64,000 nucleotides of DNA, taken from NCBI RefSeq assembly GCF_042186555.1, contig NC_133332.1, positions 234,640,015-234,704,014 on the forward strand, written 5' to 3'. Each line of letters begins with the position of its first letter. Position 1 is the first letter of the stretch. The stretch comes from Aquarana catesbeiana. Taxonomy: Eukaryota > Chordata > Amphibia > Anura > Ranidae. The notes under the pieces are model-generated. The model was not told the DNA's origin, ran no database searches, and worked only from the letters and a program-made list of their open reading frames with translations. Shown here one piece after another: positions 9,850-20,240 of this stretch. Both the position numbers and the translations under genes were made by a program.

Positions 9850-11345
9850 TCATTTTGAGAAGATGTCTGAGGACTCGGACAGAACTCTTCCATCTTTGGT
9901 CTCAACGGTCTTCACTACAATGCTGCGTTTGGTTCTGGAGGTTTTCAGGGGAGATGAACTGACACTGCTGGCATATGAATAATTGCCTCCCATTCCATTA
10001 CCAAATACACCACCGAATCCACTTTGTAGTCCACCACTGTAGGCACTAACTCCTGAGTAACCGATGGTCTTGGTCTGAATACTAAGGTTCGGAATACCTG
10101 ATTCCAGCCTGCTCTCCTCTCTTTCCAGCAGTTTCCTGTAGGTGGCAATCTCAATATCCAGAGCCAGTTTGACATTCATCAGTTCCTGGTATTCTCTCAG
10201 TTGGCGAGTCATGTTCTGCTTGGCCTTTTGTAGAGCACCCTCCAGCTCAGACAACTTGCTGCAGGCATCCTTCAGTGCCAGTTCTCCACGCTCCTCAGCC
10301 TCTGCAATCTGTTCTTCAAGGTTTGCGCGCTGTGCTTTAAGGGTGTCAATTTCAGAGTGCAGCCGTGTGATGTAACGGTTGAGTTCGCTGATTTCAGTCT
10401 TTGTGTTCTTGAGGTCATCACCATGACGTCCATCAGATACCTGAAGTTCTTGGTACTTCAGCTGGTACATGCTCTCAACTTCAGCACGGCTCTTATTGGC
10501 AATATCTTCATACTGAGCTTTCGCTTCTGCAATGATGCTGTCCAGGTCCAAGTTTCGGTTGTTATCCATAGACAGGACAGCTTGAGTGTCAGAAATCTGG
10601 GACTGCAGCTCACAAAGCTTCTCCTCATAAGGATGATGCAGGAAGTTAATCTCATCTGTTAGACTTTCCAGTTTTGCCTCCAACTGCACTTTGTTCATGT
10701 AAGCCTCATCCACATCCTTCTTCAGCAGGACAAACTCATTTTCCATTTCAGTACCCTTGTTGATTTCATCTTCATATTTGTTCTTGAAGTCCTCCACCAG
10801 ACTCTGCACGTTTCCAAGCTCAGATTCCTGACGCAGCTTCTCCTGGCCCAAGGTGTCGCGCTGGCAGCGCAGGTTGTTAATTTAGGCCTCAAACATGCCA
10901 CTGATGTTACTGCGGGTTGTTTTTAGGTTCTGAAGAAGGCCCCACTTGGTTTCCAGCATCTTGTTCTGTTGTTCTAAGAAGCGAACCTTGTCAATGAAGG
11001 AGGCAAACTTGTTATTGAGGGTCCTGATCTGCTCCTTCTCATGGGTGCGGATCTGTTGGATGTTGGGTTTGATCTCCAGGTTGAGGGGGGGCAGTAGGTT
11101 CTGGTTGACACCGACATTGGTGATCCAGGCAGAGCCCATACCTCCCCCCATCCTGGCTCTCCCATATGCCGTCCTGTAGCCGCTGCTGAAGCGGGATCCC
11201 CTTCCATAGCTGGAGCCCAGAGAGAAGGACGCTGTGCTGGCTCTGGCTCCGGCCGGGCTCCGCTATAGGAGAAGCTGCTGAAGCCAGCAGAGCGGGGCAC
11301 GGCACTGCAGGTGCGGTAAGTAACTTTGTTCACTCTGACCGACAT
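9850..11345 (-). pseudogene. krt8: Keratin 8-like type II keratin, processed (intronless) pseudogene
   Basis: Conceptual translation gives a type II keratin, the partner of type I keratin in cytoplasmic intermediate filaments of simple epithelia. Order of parts: a glycine/serine-rich head (ATG at 11345, MSVRVNKVTYRT), the helix-initiation motif LNNKFASFIDKVRFLEQQNK near 11040, a continuous coiled-coil rod, the helix-termination motif LALDIEIATYRKLLEREESR near 10130, a Gly/Ser/Tyr tail and the end VETKDGRVLSESSD. The tail is typical of keratin 8. The total is about 498 codons, the full family length. Keratin genes normally have several introns and none is present here. There are two lesions: a TAA at 10882-10884 where the rod normally has Tyr in FEAYINNLR, and a 1-base deletion near 11250 in the head that shifts the frame. 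The rest is open, so the copy is young. Gene symbol is by resemblance; another simple-type II keratin is possible. Confidence 0.9.
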
Positions 11346-11411
11346 AATGGTGACGATAGGAGGCGCTGCACTGAGTGGAGACTGGAGGAGTACGAGACTG
11401 ACTGATACAGT

Positions 11412-11551
11412 GCTTTTTTTAGGTGCATTTTACATACATTGCCATTGAACTCTGTAGCACACACTATGATGAAAGCTCATCAAAGATGCGGCAAGCAGGA
11501 TTTTAATTTAACACACTGCACCTGAAACACCCAGGTGTGAATGGGGCCCAA
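11412..11551. mobile_element. MITE fragment (right half)
   Basis: Ends with CACCCAGGTGTGAATGGGGC, the inverted form of a GCCCCATTCACAC terminus. No left partner is visible upstream; the keratin retrocopy begins within about 70 bp. The preceding text (GCATTTTACATACATTGCC) resembles MITE interiors. Confidence 0.4.
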
Positions 11552-11984
11552 GGACTGAAAGGACATAAAAAAACATGTAAAACAGCCCCATTTTGTGTAC
11601 TTCAATGGTGTATTTAGCTGCCTGGAGTTCAGCTTTAATCCTTAATCACTGTAAATATAGAACTTCATCGAGGTTGTTAATTGTTGTTAACTGTCTACAA
11701 ATGTACGGACGTCATAAAACAAAATGCAGACAAGGTTATGTGTTAAAAAAAAACAAAAAAAAACTTTGCCTCCTGCAGTTTGAGCATCGGCTAGTTACAA
11801 TGGAGCGGAGTTGTCCATATCTCATATCGCTCTTTGCAGGGTGATGCCAACTCATCTGGGCATTGTTACACAAAACAGTCACATTTTATAATATCATGAG
11901 CAAAATGTTACTCATAAGGAGACAAATGCCAAAAAATTTGATTATTATATTGTGGGAAGTAAATTGCTTCTTTTCCTTGCACAC
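11552..11984. other. No supported feature
   Basis: Contains A-rich runs near 11747-11763. The 83-codon open frame here has no recognisable content. Confidence 0.4.
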
Positions 11985-13196
11985 TTAGGGCTCATGCACA
12001 CTGCAGCTCTACAGGGTTTTGAGCTTTTTTGAGCTCTAATTTTTTCTGCCTAGAAACTCCCCTCCATGTTATTCACAGAGCAGCAGATATTTGATGGAAT
12101 TTTAACGGTGCCAAGACACAATAGAGAAACAACTGATAATATAAAAGTTCATAGTTAATCTTTTACATGATTAAAATCAAACCATTAAAATCAAATACAT
12201 GCCAGCTGAATGATCAATAGTGTGTTTTACATAAACAGTATTAACGTGGTATCTGTTCCTGACATGTTTCGTCAATTAGGGCTTCTTCAGGGGATTTTGA
12301 AGACCACTACTGATATGAAAGCTATATAAAAAAATAAAATATTCAGTCATTGATATTCCTTACACTTTGCACACGGTTTGGTTGGTGATCATTGGTGGTT
12401 ATCTGGGTAAGCAAGGGACGGCTGGACAGAGTGAGTAATGAAAACAAACTTGCCATCTGCATACAAATGTAATGATCTGTATTATATAATTCATTGTATC
12501 AATGACTGAATATTTTGCTTTTTTGATACAGCTTTCATATCAGTAGTGGTCTTCAAAATCCCCCGAAGAAGCCTTAATCGGTAAAACATGTCGGAACAGA
12601 TACCACGTTATTATTGTTTATGTAAAGCACACCATTGATCATACAACTGGCGTGTGTAAGATTTTAACGGTTTGATTTTAATCATGTATAAATAAACTAT
12701 GAAGTTTTATATTATCAATTGTTTTTCTTTTGTTTCTTGGCATCGTTTAAATCCCATCAAATATCTGCTGCTCTGTGAATATTATTTCAGGGATGTGGTA
12801 CCGGATATAGCCTGGTCACCTAGCCACATTACAAGGAGATTCCCCTCCATGTCAGCCTATGCGTCCATGCACACTATGGCTTTTTCAGGAGTTTACAGGC
12901 AGAAAAAAACCCCCACCAAACTCGCCTAAGACGCCTAAGTGCCCAAAAATGCGTGAATGAGCACAAAAAAGCTCAAAGAAGCTCAAAAACATACACAAAA
13001 AAAATTAGGAAATATTACCTGAGGTGAGGGTTTGTGAAAAAAAAAGGCTTAAGCTCAAAAGGAGCTCATAGAAGCTCAATTAAAAACGTGCAAAAGAGCC
13101 CAAAAAATTACAAGCTTCTTCAAGCAGAAATAAAAGCTTAAATGCCTGTAAAAGCAGCTTTTTTTTTTTTTGAATTGCAGTGTGCATGAGCCCTAA
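11985..13196. mobile_element. Outer foldback/MITE element carrying a nested foldback
   Basis: The ends form a perfect 20-bp or longer inverted repeat: TTAGGGCTCATGCACACTGC at 11985 and its complement ending at 13196. The arms continue inwards: TTTTTCTGCCTAGAAACTCC near 12041 is complementary to GGAGTTTACAGGCAGAAAAA near 12889. The original loop would have been short. It is now occupied by the element at 12070-12840. The right arm has many AAGCTCAAAA motifs. Confidence 0.8.
12070..12840. mobile_element. Inner foldback element with 12-bp flanking duplication
   Basis: Left arm from about 12072 (ATTCACAGAGCAGCAGATAT) is complementary to a right arm ending near 12784 (ATATCTGCTGCTCTGTGAAT). The pairing continues through GGTATCTGTTCCTGACATGT at 12248 against ACATGTCGGAACAGATACCA near 12587, and to CACTACTGATATGAAAGCT against AGCTTTCATATCAGTAGTG. 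The unpaired loop is about 12326-12530. The flanks TCCCCTCCATGT at 12058-12069 and 12841-12852 are identical, a likely 12-bp target duplication. The right end carries about 57 bp beyond the pairing, so it is not a simple symmetric MITE. Confidence 0.75.
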
Positions 13197-14299
13197 ACAG
13201 TTGCCCTTACTAAACGCTCTAATATGTGGTCATAAGAAAAAGGATCAAACTTTAGTCTGATAGCCAGCTAGGAGCATAATTTAAATAGAACCCGTAGCAA
13301 CGCCTTCAAGCATAAGTAGCCCAAACCGGTAGAGTAAGGTGCCAAGACACACAGCTATTTTAGCACAGCAACACCCTGGCTTGGCTGGTGGTCTCCACAT
13401 TCCTTTCAATACAGGTTTCCCTAAAAAGACCTCTGTGTTGGGTCCCCATATCTGTACTGGGGAGTGTCCTGGGAGTTTCCCATGGTCCAGTTCTCACCCT
13501 GTAACTGGCTAATTGCTTTAATCATTTAGTGGGAATTTTTGTGGGTTAATCGTATTACAATGTACCTTTGCCTCACATTCATCTGTCTATCCGGTTCCGA
13601 CATTTCATCAGCACATACGGCTCATGTCTATCCAAAACCGCATATGACTCGAAGGCTTGTAGGAAATACACTTCTTCCTTTAATCTAATTTCTATGGCTT
13701 CTCCAAACATTAATATTAATAGCTGGGGAAACAGATTATCCCACACTCATTTTGCTTTGTTACATGAACTTGATAAGATTAGAACGTAACTAACAAGTGT
13801 GCTACCTACCCTGAGAAACAGAGGGCGATTTCTGCAATGCATGTTTTGAGTTGCAGAGGAGGATATGATGCAAACATTATTATCATTCAATCATTGGAGC
13901 CAAAATGTTAAACAACACAGTCAAGGAGAATGCAAGAAATTTCCCGTACATAAGAACTAGAAGAAAAGAAAAAATATCTGCGCTGTTGGAGTAACCAACC
14001 AGAATCAAGCTAACCTTCTCACTTCGGTGTGGATCCGACGCCTAGTGACAGCACCCAATAAGAAGGGTCCTTACGCTCTGCATGCTCGCCAAGTCCCCCC
14101 TTTTTGGGGTAACAAACATTTGCAAGCTTTTACAAATGATTACGCACCATACTTATGGTGGAGATCATAAAGTCCTTTGTCACATCTTTGTAAATCCATT
14201 TAAAGTTTAGCTGTCTGAAAAAAAGAGCTACTCTATATTTGTAGATATAAAAGTGAATGCAATTGTATTAAAGGTGAACATTAATTTTAAAGTTGTTCC
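13197..14299. other. Unique sequence, no gene
   Basis: No supported frame or repeat apart from short A/T runs. Text around 13990-14110 (CACTTCGGTGTGGATCCGAC) may belong to an unrecognised repeat. Confidence 0.4.
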
Positions 14300-14631
14300 T
14301 AAAGCCCCGTACACACGATCAAAATATTGTACCAAAAAAAACGCTTTCAAAGCGATGTTACGATGATCTGTTAGTACACAGCTGTCGTCCAAAATTTTCC
14401 GAACGGACAAACATGAAAATTTTTCTGGTACGATATCAGATCGTAGGATTTTCGTTTTATCAGTACAGTTTTCAGCTGAAAATACAACTACATTACATCA
14501 CTTCCAAATTTTTACTCTGTCGTGAGAATTTTTGTACTTAAGTAAACGCTTCATTTTCAATATAGAGACAAGCATCCAAAAAAAATGGACGATCGTTCAT
14601 CCAATCATCTCATCGTGTGTATTAGGCTTTA
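14300..14631. mobile_element. GTACACACG-type MITE, 332 bp
   Basis: The left end TAAAGCCCCGTACACACGAT is inverted at the right as ATCGTGTGTATTAGGCTTTA. The interior has self-complementary motifs CTTTCAAAGCGAT, GTACGATATCAGATCG and GGACGATCGTTC. Interior sequence is closely shared with the elements at 16908 and 52722. No coding capacity. Confidence 0.85.
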
Positions 14632-15169
14632 GAGATGTGAAAGAATCAGCTAATGTAAAACAAATCTCATATGTTTATAAACCTCACGTCTGTGTATAGT
14701 TTGTAATCGTGTGTACATGTGGGCAGCCATATTTGCTCTTTATATAAGCAGGCAATGCATAGAAGTGCTGCAGTGTGGATGTGCCCTGCTGACCCACATC
14801 CACCGGACAGAGTCTGTCTGATTGAAAACAAAGGACTCTATACAGTCATGGCAAGAAAGAGGTACTGTTTCGTCAAATTTCCAAATCCTTTGATTTTGGT
14901 AATGCCAACATGTGGCCAAGAGATTTTGTGCATTTTTATAAATGGTGCACTTTAACGGAAATAATCTTACCAACGATTTTCGTGTCAAGTAGAGACTTTA
15001 TTTTTATGTATAATTTACAAATACCTATGAATAGGTGGGCAGTCATATTTCCTCATTACATACGCAGGCTCTGCTTCCTACTTATTTGTGCTGAATAGTA
15101 AATTGTAATTGTAGGGCTTATTTGCAAGAAACATTTAATCTCTTCCTACTACGAGATTTAACCTCTTGT
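14632..15169. other. Unique sequence, no gene
   Basis: Small frames here lack recognisable content. Part of the text (CCGGACAGAGTCTGTCTGAT) recurs near 23390 (CCAGACAAGGTCTGTCTGAC), so this may be an unrecognised low-copy repeat with a copy near 23.3 kb. Confidence 0.4.
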
Positions 15170-15335
15170 TATCAGTCACCTCGAACTCCAGGACTTGTTC
15201 TTTGTGGCTCCCCCCCAGACACTGGGCGGAGGACCTGAATAGGGGAGATTCGCAGCCATTCTGTGCAATTCCATTGTACAGAGCAGGTAAGTATAGACAT
15301 GTTTATTTATTTATTTTATTTTAACTTCACAATCA
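15170..15335 (+). repeat. Interspersed repeat carrying a perfect 5' splice-site motif
   Basis: Contains CTGTGCAATTCCATTGTACA followed by GAGCAGGTAAGTATAG. The 11 bases CAGGTAAGTAT at 15284-15294 are the full complement of the 5' end of U1 snRNA. It ends with TTTTAACTTCACAATCACTTTAA, which recurs at ends of repeats elsewhere in the window. Directly abuts the palindromic element at 15336. Confidence 0.5.
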
Positions 15336-15834
15336 CTTTAATCGAAATTTGGCAGGTTCAGCAGGGTCTGGTCAAATTTTGTTTCGTGCATGGGCTGCCT
15401 GATTGTACTCAAGTCGAACTATCGATCAACTTGTGTACAACTAGACTGTTGGGCTTTTCTCAAATGATCAGTGCTCTCAGCTATAGCCGGTAACACTGAT
15501 CATTGTATTCTGATGGTGGAGAAGGTAATAGCACAGTGGGAGTCATTCCCCAAACCTGCTGGTAGAACAAAAAAAAAATGATTAATGTATGGGCTGCCTT
15601 AGGCAGGTCATACATTATGCAATTTTCTTTCCTTCAACCAGGGGATGAAGAAAAGAAAATTGCTCGATTCCCCCATCAACACACAGTCAGTGTTGATGGG
15701 ATAATCCCTCCCTACCGTGCTCTGCCGGCAGGGAGCCTTCTCCACCGGCTATAGCCGCTGGCAGTGATCAGGCAAAAAAACCCCCCCAGAGCCTGCTGAA
15801 CTGGACAAATTTCGATCCATCTATGGCTAGCTTT
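15336..15834. mobile_element. Palindromic non-autonomous element, GGTTCAGCAGG family
   Basis: Left end CGAAATTTGGCAGGTTCAGC is inverted at the right end as GCTGAACTGGACAAATTTCG. Core motifs: GGGCTGCCTGATTGTACTCA, ATCGATCAACTTGTGTACAA and GCTATAGCCG (twice, near 15478 and 15741). The two halves each carry the core in opposite sense, so the copy looks like two head-to-head units. Confidence 0.7.
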
Positions 15835-15979
15835 CTTGTAGTCAGACTAAATGATAACAGACGCTTAATGTGTCTGACCTGACTGGTCTTAGCAGTCATT
15901 TAGCAAGACTGCATGTATAAGAAAAGGAATTTTAAAAATATGTAACAGCAAACAAGTACAAAGTGACATACAAAAAAAA

Positions 15980-16048
15980 ATATATATATAATATATATAT
16001 AAATATATATTATATATATATATATATATAAAAAATTATATATAATAC
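15980..16048. repeat. (TA)n microsatellite, interrupted
   Basis: Alternating TA with a few A insertions over about 70 bp, next to the TTAA-flanked element. TA repeats like this are hypervariable. Confidence 0.9.
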
Positions 16049-16056
16049 ATTTTTTT

Positions 16057-16893
16057 TTAACCACTTGCCGACCGCCGCATGCCGATTTATATCAGCAGAA
16101 TGGCACAGGCAGGCAAAAGGGTCCCTTTGAATTTGCCGCCTAGCGGGTGCATGCCCGCGAGTCCCACAAAATCGATGTTCACTGGCGGCTCGCGATTGCG
16201 GCAAGGAGAGGCAGAACAGGGAGATGTAAACAGGGCATTTCCCTGTTCTGCCTAGCAACATGACAGGGATCTACTGCTCCCCATCATCGGGAGCAGTGAT
16301 CTCTGTCATGTTCTAGTGAGCCCATCCCCCCTACAGTTAAAACACATCCAGGGTACACATTTATCCCCTTGATCGTCCCCCCAGTTTTAACCTATTCCTT
16401 GCCAGTGTCATTTATACAGTAATCAGTAATTTATAGCACTGATCACAGTATAAATGTCAATGGTCCCAAAATAGTCTCAAAAGTGTCCGATCTGTCCGCC
16501 ATAATGTTGCAGTCCCGATAAAAATCGCAGATCGCCGTCATTACTAGTAAAAAAAAAAAAATTATAATAAAAATGCCATAAATCTATCCCCTATTTTGTA
16601 GACGCTATAACTTTTGTGCAAACCAATCTATATACACTTATTGCGATTTTGTTTACCAAAACTATGTATAAGAATAATTGTCGTTTTTTGTTTATAGCGC
16701 AAAAACTTAAAACTGCAGAGGTGATCAAATACCACCAAAAGAAAGCTCTATATGTGGGGAAAAAAAAGCTGTCAATTTTGTTTGGGTACAATGTCACATG
16801 ACCGTGCAATTGTCAGCTAAATCGACAGTGCCAAATCGCAAAAAATGCTCTGGTCAGAAAGGGGGTAAATCCTTTCGGGGCTGAAGTGGTTAA
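16057..16893. mobile_element. TTAA-flanked non-autonomous element, CCACTTG ends
   Basis: Flanked by TTAA at 16057-16060 and TTAA at 16890-16893. Between them the ends CCACTTGCCGACC and GGGGCTGAAGTGG are partly inverted. TTAA duplication is the hallmark of piggyBac-type insertion. The interior includes CACTGATCACAGTATAAATG and CTATAACTTTTGTGCAAACC. A second, opposite-orientation copy lies at 38166-39146. No transposase frame. Confidence 0.75.
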
Positions 16894-16907
16894 GTATGTT
16901 ATAATAC

Positions 16908-17547
16908 TAAAGCCTCGTACACACGGTGAGAATATTGGACAAATGATTGTCTGTTTTTTTTTTAATACACATAAATACAGCGCTCACAAACACAAAGCCA
17001 TCATAAGTGAAAATAACAAAAACATAAAGTCCATAAAAAAAACTGAGAAAATGCTTCACATTTGGTGTGCAAAAAGTGCAGAAAAAATGTTACAGAAAAA
17101 AAAGTTGCAGAAAAACTTTTTCAGGTGTACCAAGACACCCCCACATGTGTCCCCACTCACCAGATCACAACGACACCCAGCTTTTTTTTTTTTTTCACCA
17201 TCAGCGCAAGTTTATATATTGCTAGTCTCATATCAAAAATGAAGAGGTTACTCAACTTACAAAAATTATCATATGACAGAATACAACTTCGGAAGTGATG
17301 TAATGTATTGTACTGTAATGTATTCTTTCGTTTCCGAGCATGCATAGTCTTTCACTTTTGATTTTTTTTTTCAGATGTCCTGATTAAACAAAAATCGTAC
17401 GATCTGGTATCGTATGAGAAAAGTTTTGTCCCTTTGAAAATTTCAGATGAACTCTCGAAAGTTGTGTACTAACAATCAGATTATTTTACGATCGCTTCAA
17501 AAGCGGTATTTTTCATCTGATTTTCTGATCTCTGTGTACTAGGCTTA
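16908..17547. mobile_element. GTACACACG-type MITE enlarged by a nested insertion
   Basis: Left end TAAAGCCTCGTACACACGGT and right end TCTGTGTACTAGGCTTA are inverted. The right half (17220-17547) matches the MITE at 14300 (GAAGTGATGTAATGTATT, TACGATCTGGTATCGTA, AAGCGGTATTTTT). The left half is interrupted from about 16953 to 17210 by a different repeat (ACACATAAATACAGCGCTCA to CACTCACCAGATCACAACG), which doubles the usual length of about 330 bp. Confidence 0.75.
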
Positions 17548-18344
17548 ACGTTAATGGTGAATTTACCAAAAATACAATAATTATTATACTGCTAATTTTA
17601 TCTATAGTCAGTACTCTGGGAGATCTTCTTTATCTCGCCAGTCAAACTCCATAGTACACAAATGTTGAATGCAGATCGAAGGTCAAGCCAAGCCTTATTA
17701 CAGGTCTTATCTGCCTTTCAGGCTGCACATTAGTGACTCTTGAAGGAAATTGCCTGTTTTCACCTTGGCTGGTGAGAACAGACAGAACAATAAGGAAGTG
17801 AAGAGCGGGGAGGAGGAGGTGGGGGGGACTGTGGGATGGGAAACTGGAGAGAGAGACACTGTGAGGACACACCTTTACTGCAGGCAAATGCCTGGCTTCC
17901 TCACACTTATCCAGCGACATGATAAACAGAGAGCAGAGCCAGGCTCCAAACCGCAGAACAGGTGTAATCAAAGGCTGCTCTTTCATTTCACCGCTTGGAG
18001 CACCACAAAAAAAAAAAAAAAAGAAAAAAAGAAAAGCACTTCCATTCCAAAATGTAGTCTCTGAAAAACCTCAATGCAAATTAAAGACCAACTCTACTGA
18101 TAATTTTTAATTCAACCTTGAGTCTCTGTGGGGGTGATTTGACCTCTACCTGACTTTTACCAAATTTTCTCTTCTGTAAAATGGAACTGGAGGAGAAGCA
18201 GGAAGTTTTATAAATGATCAGCCATATGCATAGTTTGATTCTGGTAAGCCGAGTTCGGAACCATGACCATGTCAGCATCAGGACAAGGTGTTCTGTAACC
18301 AAACCACCAATGGGGATTATATATAGCAGCGGGGTCTAGTGTTC
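17548..18344. other. Unique sequence with an A-run, no gene
   Basis: An A-rich tract with G interruptions is at about 18006-18034. Frames on both strands here are low complexity. No supported feature. Confidence 0.4.
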
Positions 18345-19190
18345 CTGCACATACACCGATCAGCCATGAGATTATGATGACCAAACCTGATAATGCGTAG
18401 GTCCCCCTTTTGCTGCTAAAACAGCCCTGACCAATCGAGGCATGAAAGCCACTAGACCTCTGAAGGTATGCTGTGGTATCTGGCACCAAGACCTCAGTAG
18501 AAGATCCTTTAAGTCCTGTAAGTTTGTGAGGTGGGTCCTCCATGGATTCAACTTGTTTTTCCAGCACATCCCACAGATACTCAATTTGATTGAGATCTGG
18601 AGAATTTGGAGATCAAGTCAATACCTCAAACTCGTTGTGTTCCTCAAACCATTTGTGAATAATTTTTGCAGTGTGACAGGGAGCATTATCCTGCAAAAAG
18701 AGGCCACTGTCATCAGCAAATATACGGTTTCAATAAAGACATGTACTTGGTCAGCAACAATGTTTAGGTAGGTGGTATGTGTTAAGTAATACCACATGAA
18801 TGGCAGAATCTAAGGTTTCCCAGAAGCTCATAACCCAAAACATCACACTGCATCCTAGTGCCATCTCTTCTCCAGGTAAGCAACACACAAGTATCCAGGC
18901 ATCCACATGATGTAAAAGAACACATGATTCATCAGACCAGGCCATCTTCTTCCATTGTTCTGTGGTTCAGTTCTGATGCTCACATACCTATTGTAGGCGC
19001 TTTTGGTTGAGGACACCGGTCAGCATGAGAACCCATTTTTTTCTGCTTTCAACACATCAACTTCAGGAACATGTTTACTTGCTGACTTGTATATCCCACT
19101 GACTTTTAGATGCCATTGCAACAAGATAATCAGTGTTCTTCATTTAACCGTTCAGTTGTCATAAAGTTATGAGGTGTGTATCAAAAATAT
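18345..19190 (-). mobile_element. Decayed Tc1/mariner-family element
   Basis: The low-coordinate end ACATACACCGATCAGCCATG resembles Tc1-like terminal repeats. On the minus strand the text reads as the transposase core in pieces: AWSDESCVLLHHVDAW (first catalytic D in WSDE) at about 18910-18945, then the C-terminal HLTNLQDLKDLL. The second catalytic region is lost and stops are frequent. The same family occurs in the opposite orientation at 61300-62078. Confidence 0.65.
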
Positions 19191-19258
19191 TTTTTGGAAT
19201 TTCAAGGAAATGTACATTTAATAAACAGATCAACACAGAACAACATTTATGATCTTAC

Positions 19259-19355
19259 TTTCTTTCCCTTTGGAGTCTTCTAGATGTTCCTGAAGTTTCA
19301 TTAACCTCATCATTTGTTCCTGGGAGATGTGCATGTACTTGTCACAATTACATAC
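19259..19355 (-). CDS. Candidate internal exon of an unidentified gene (weak)
   Basis: On the minus strand a pyrimidine-rich acceptor (CTTTCTGCTTGTTTTCAG) precedes 97 bp that are open in one frame, followed by the donor GTAAGA. The frame reads CNCDKYMHISQEQMMRLMKL then QEHLEDSKGKE, amphipathic and coiled-coil-like. I do not recognise the protein. Against it: the exon would begin with GTATG, no neighbouring exon is seen, and a chance match of this size is possible in 64 kb. If real, the window would be largely intron of a minus-strand gene. Confidence 0.25.
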
Positions 19356-19359
19356 CTGA

Positions 19360-20240
19360 AAACAAGCAGAAAGCAAAGGTAACCCACAGACTGTGCTAGA
19401 TGGGAAAGGCACAATTAAACCTGCAAATATTTTAGTTTTTTTTTTCCAAACCGAAAACTGGTGTGCCAAGATCCAGACCATAAAACAGACCAAAACCATG
19501 TGGATAGTATACTGAATAACCGAACTAGTCTCCTGGTACAACAGTTGCAATGGATAATGGAAAAGATAGTCTTCAGGAAAACAAGTGGCCTGTCATGATT
19601 TCCAGAGTAGCAGAGGACTACTGACAGGAATTTGAAATTACTTCTACTCCGTCACTAATCTCTTCAAGAGATAAGAGTCATCCATATAAAACTTCATCAA
19701 ATTTACTACACCCAAATTAAATTAAGGGCCTTGGGTTTAGCCACTTCCGATAAGGTGCGGTGACAGCTCTTTCATGCCAAATAGCAATGGCAATATATTT
19801 TTTAGTTCTGGTGACAGGTGGCAAACTTTTTTGCAGACTCGCTTAGATACTTAGTCCAAAATTATGTTTACTGGGACTTCTGACTACTAAAGGGGTATTC
19901 CAAAAGGTAACCTTATTACCTATTCCATGCAAAAAAGTGCATTCCACTAAGGTCCCTTGCACAGTCAACGTTTAGCTCATTTACATCCCCATCCTGGTGT
20001 TTTAGTGAACTTGAAAGGCGCAAGGTTAGTAACTAGCCCCACTGCCGGCAGCCTGTCAAAGCCTATGGCAAGCGGAAATATGCTGCAGCTGGATGGGACT
20101 GAATGCTGTACCGAGTGGTACTCGCTTTAAGGGTCCTATGCATTCAGGGACCGATGCCCAGAACAAAGTTAGTCTGCATTCTGGGCATTTGTCCCTGAAT
20201 TCATAGAGCCCTAAATGAGAGTAGTTTATATGTGAAAAGT
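19360..20240. other. Unique sequence, no supported gene
   Basis: Upstream flank of the candidate exon on the minus strand; no second exon with splice sites is evident. Short inverted motifs around 20090-20210 (CCTATGCATTCAGGGACC and GGGCATTTGTCCCTGAATTC) suggest a small repeat fragment. Confidence 0.4.

Noticed and set aside
9850..11345. A functional keratin gene
   Set aside because: No introns, one in-frame TAA in the rod and a 1-base deletion in the head. Treated as a processed pseudogene.
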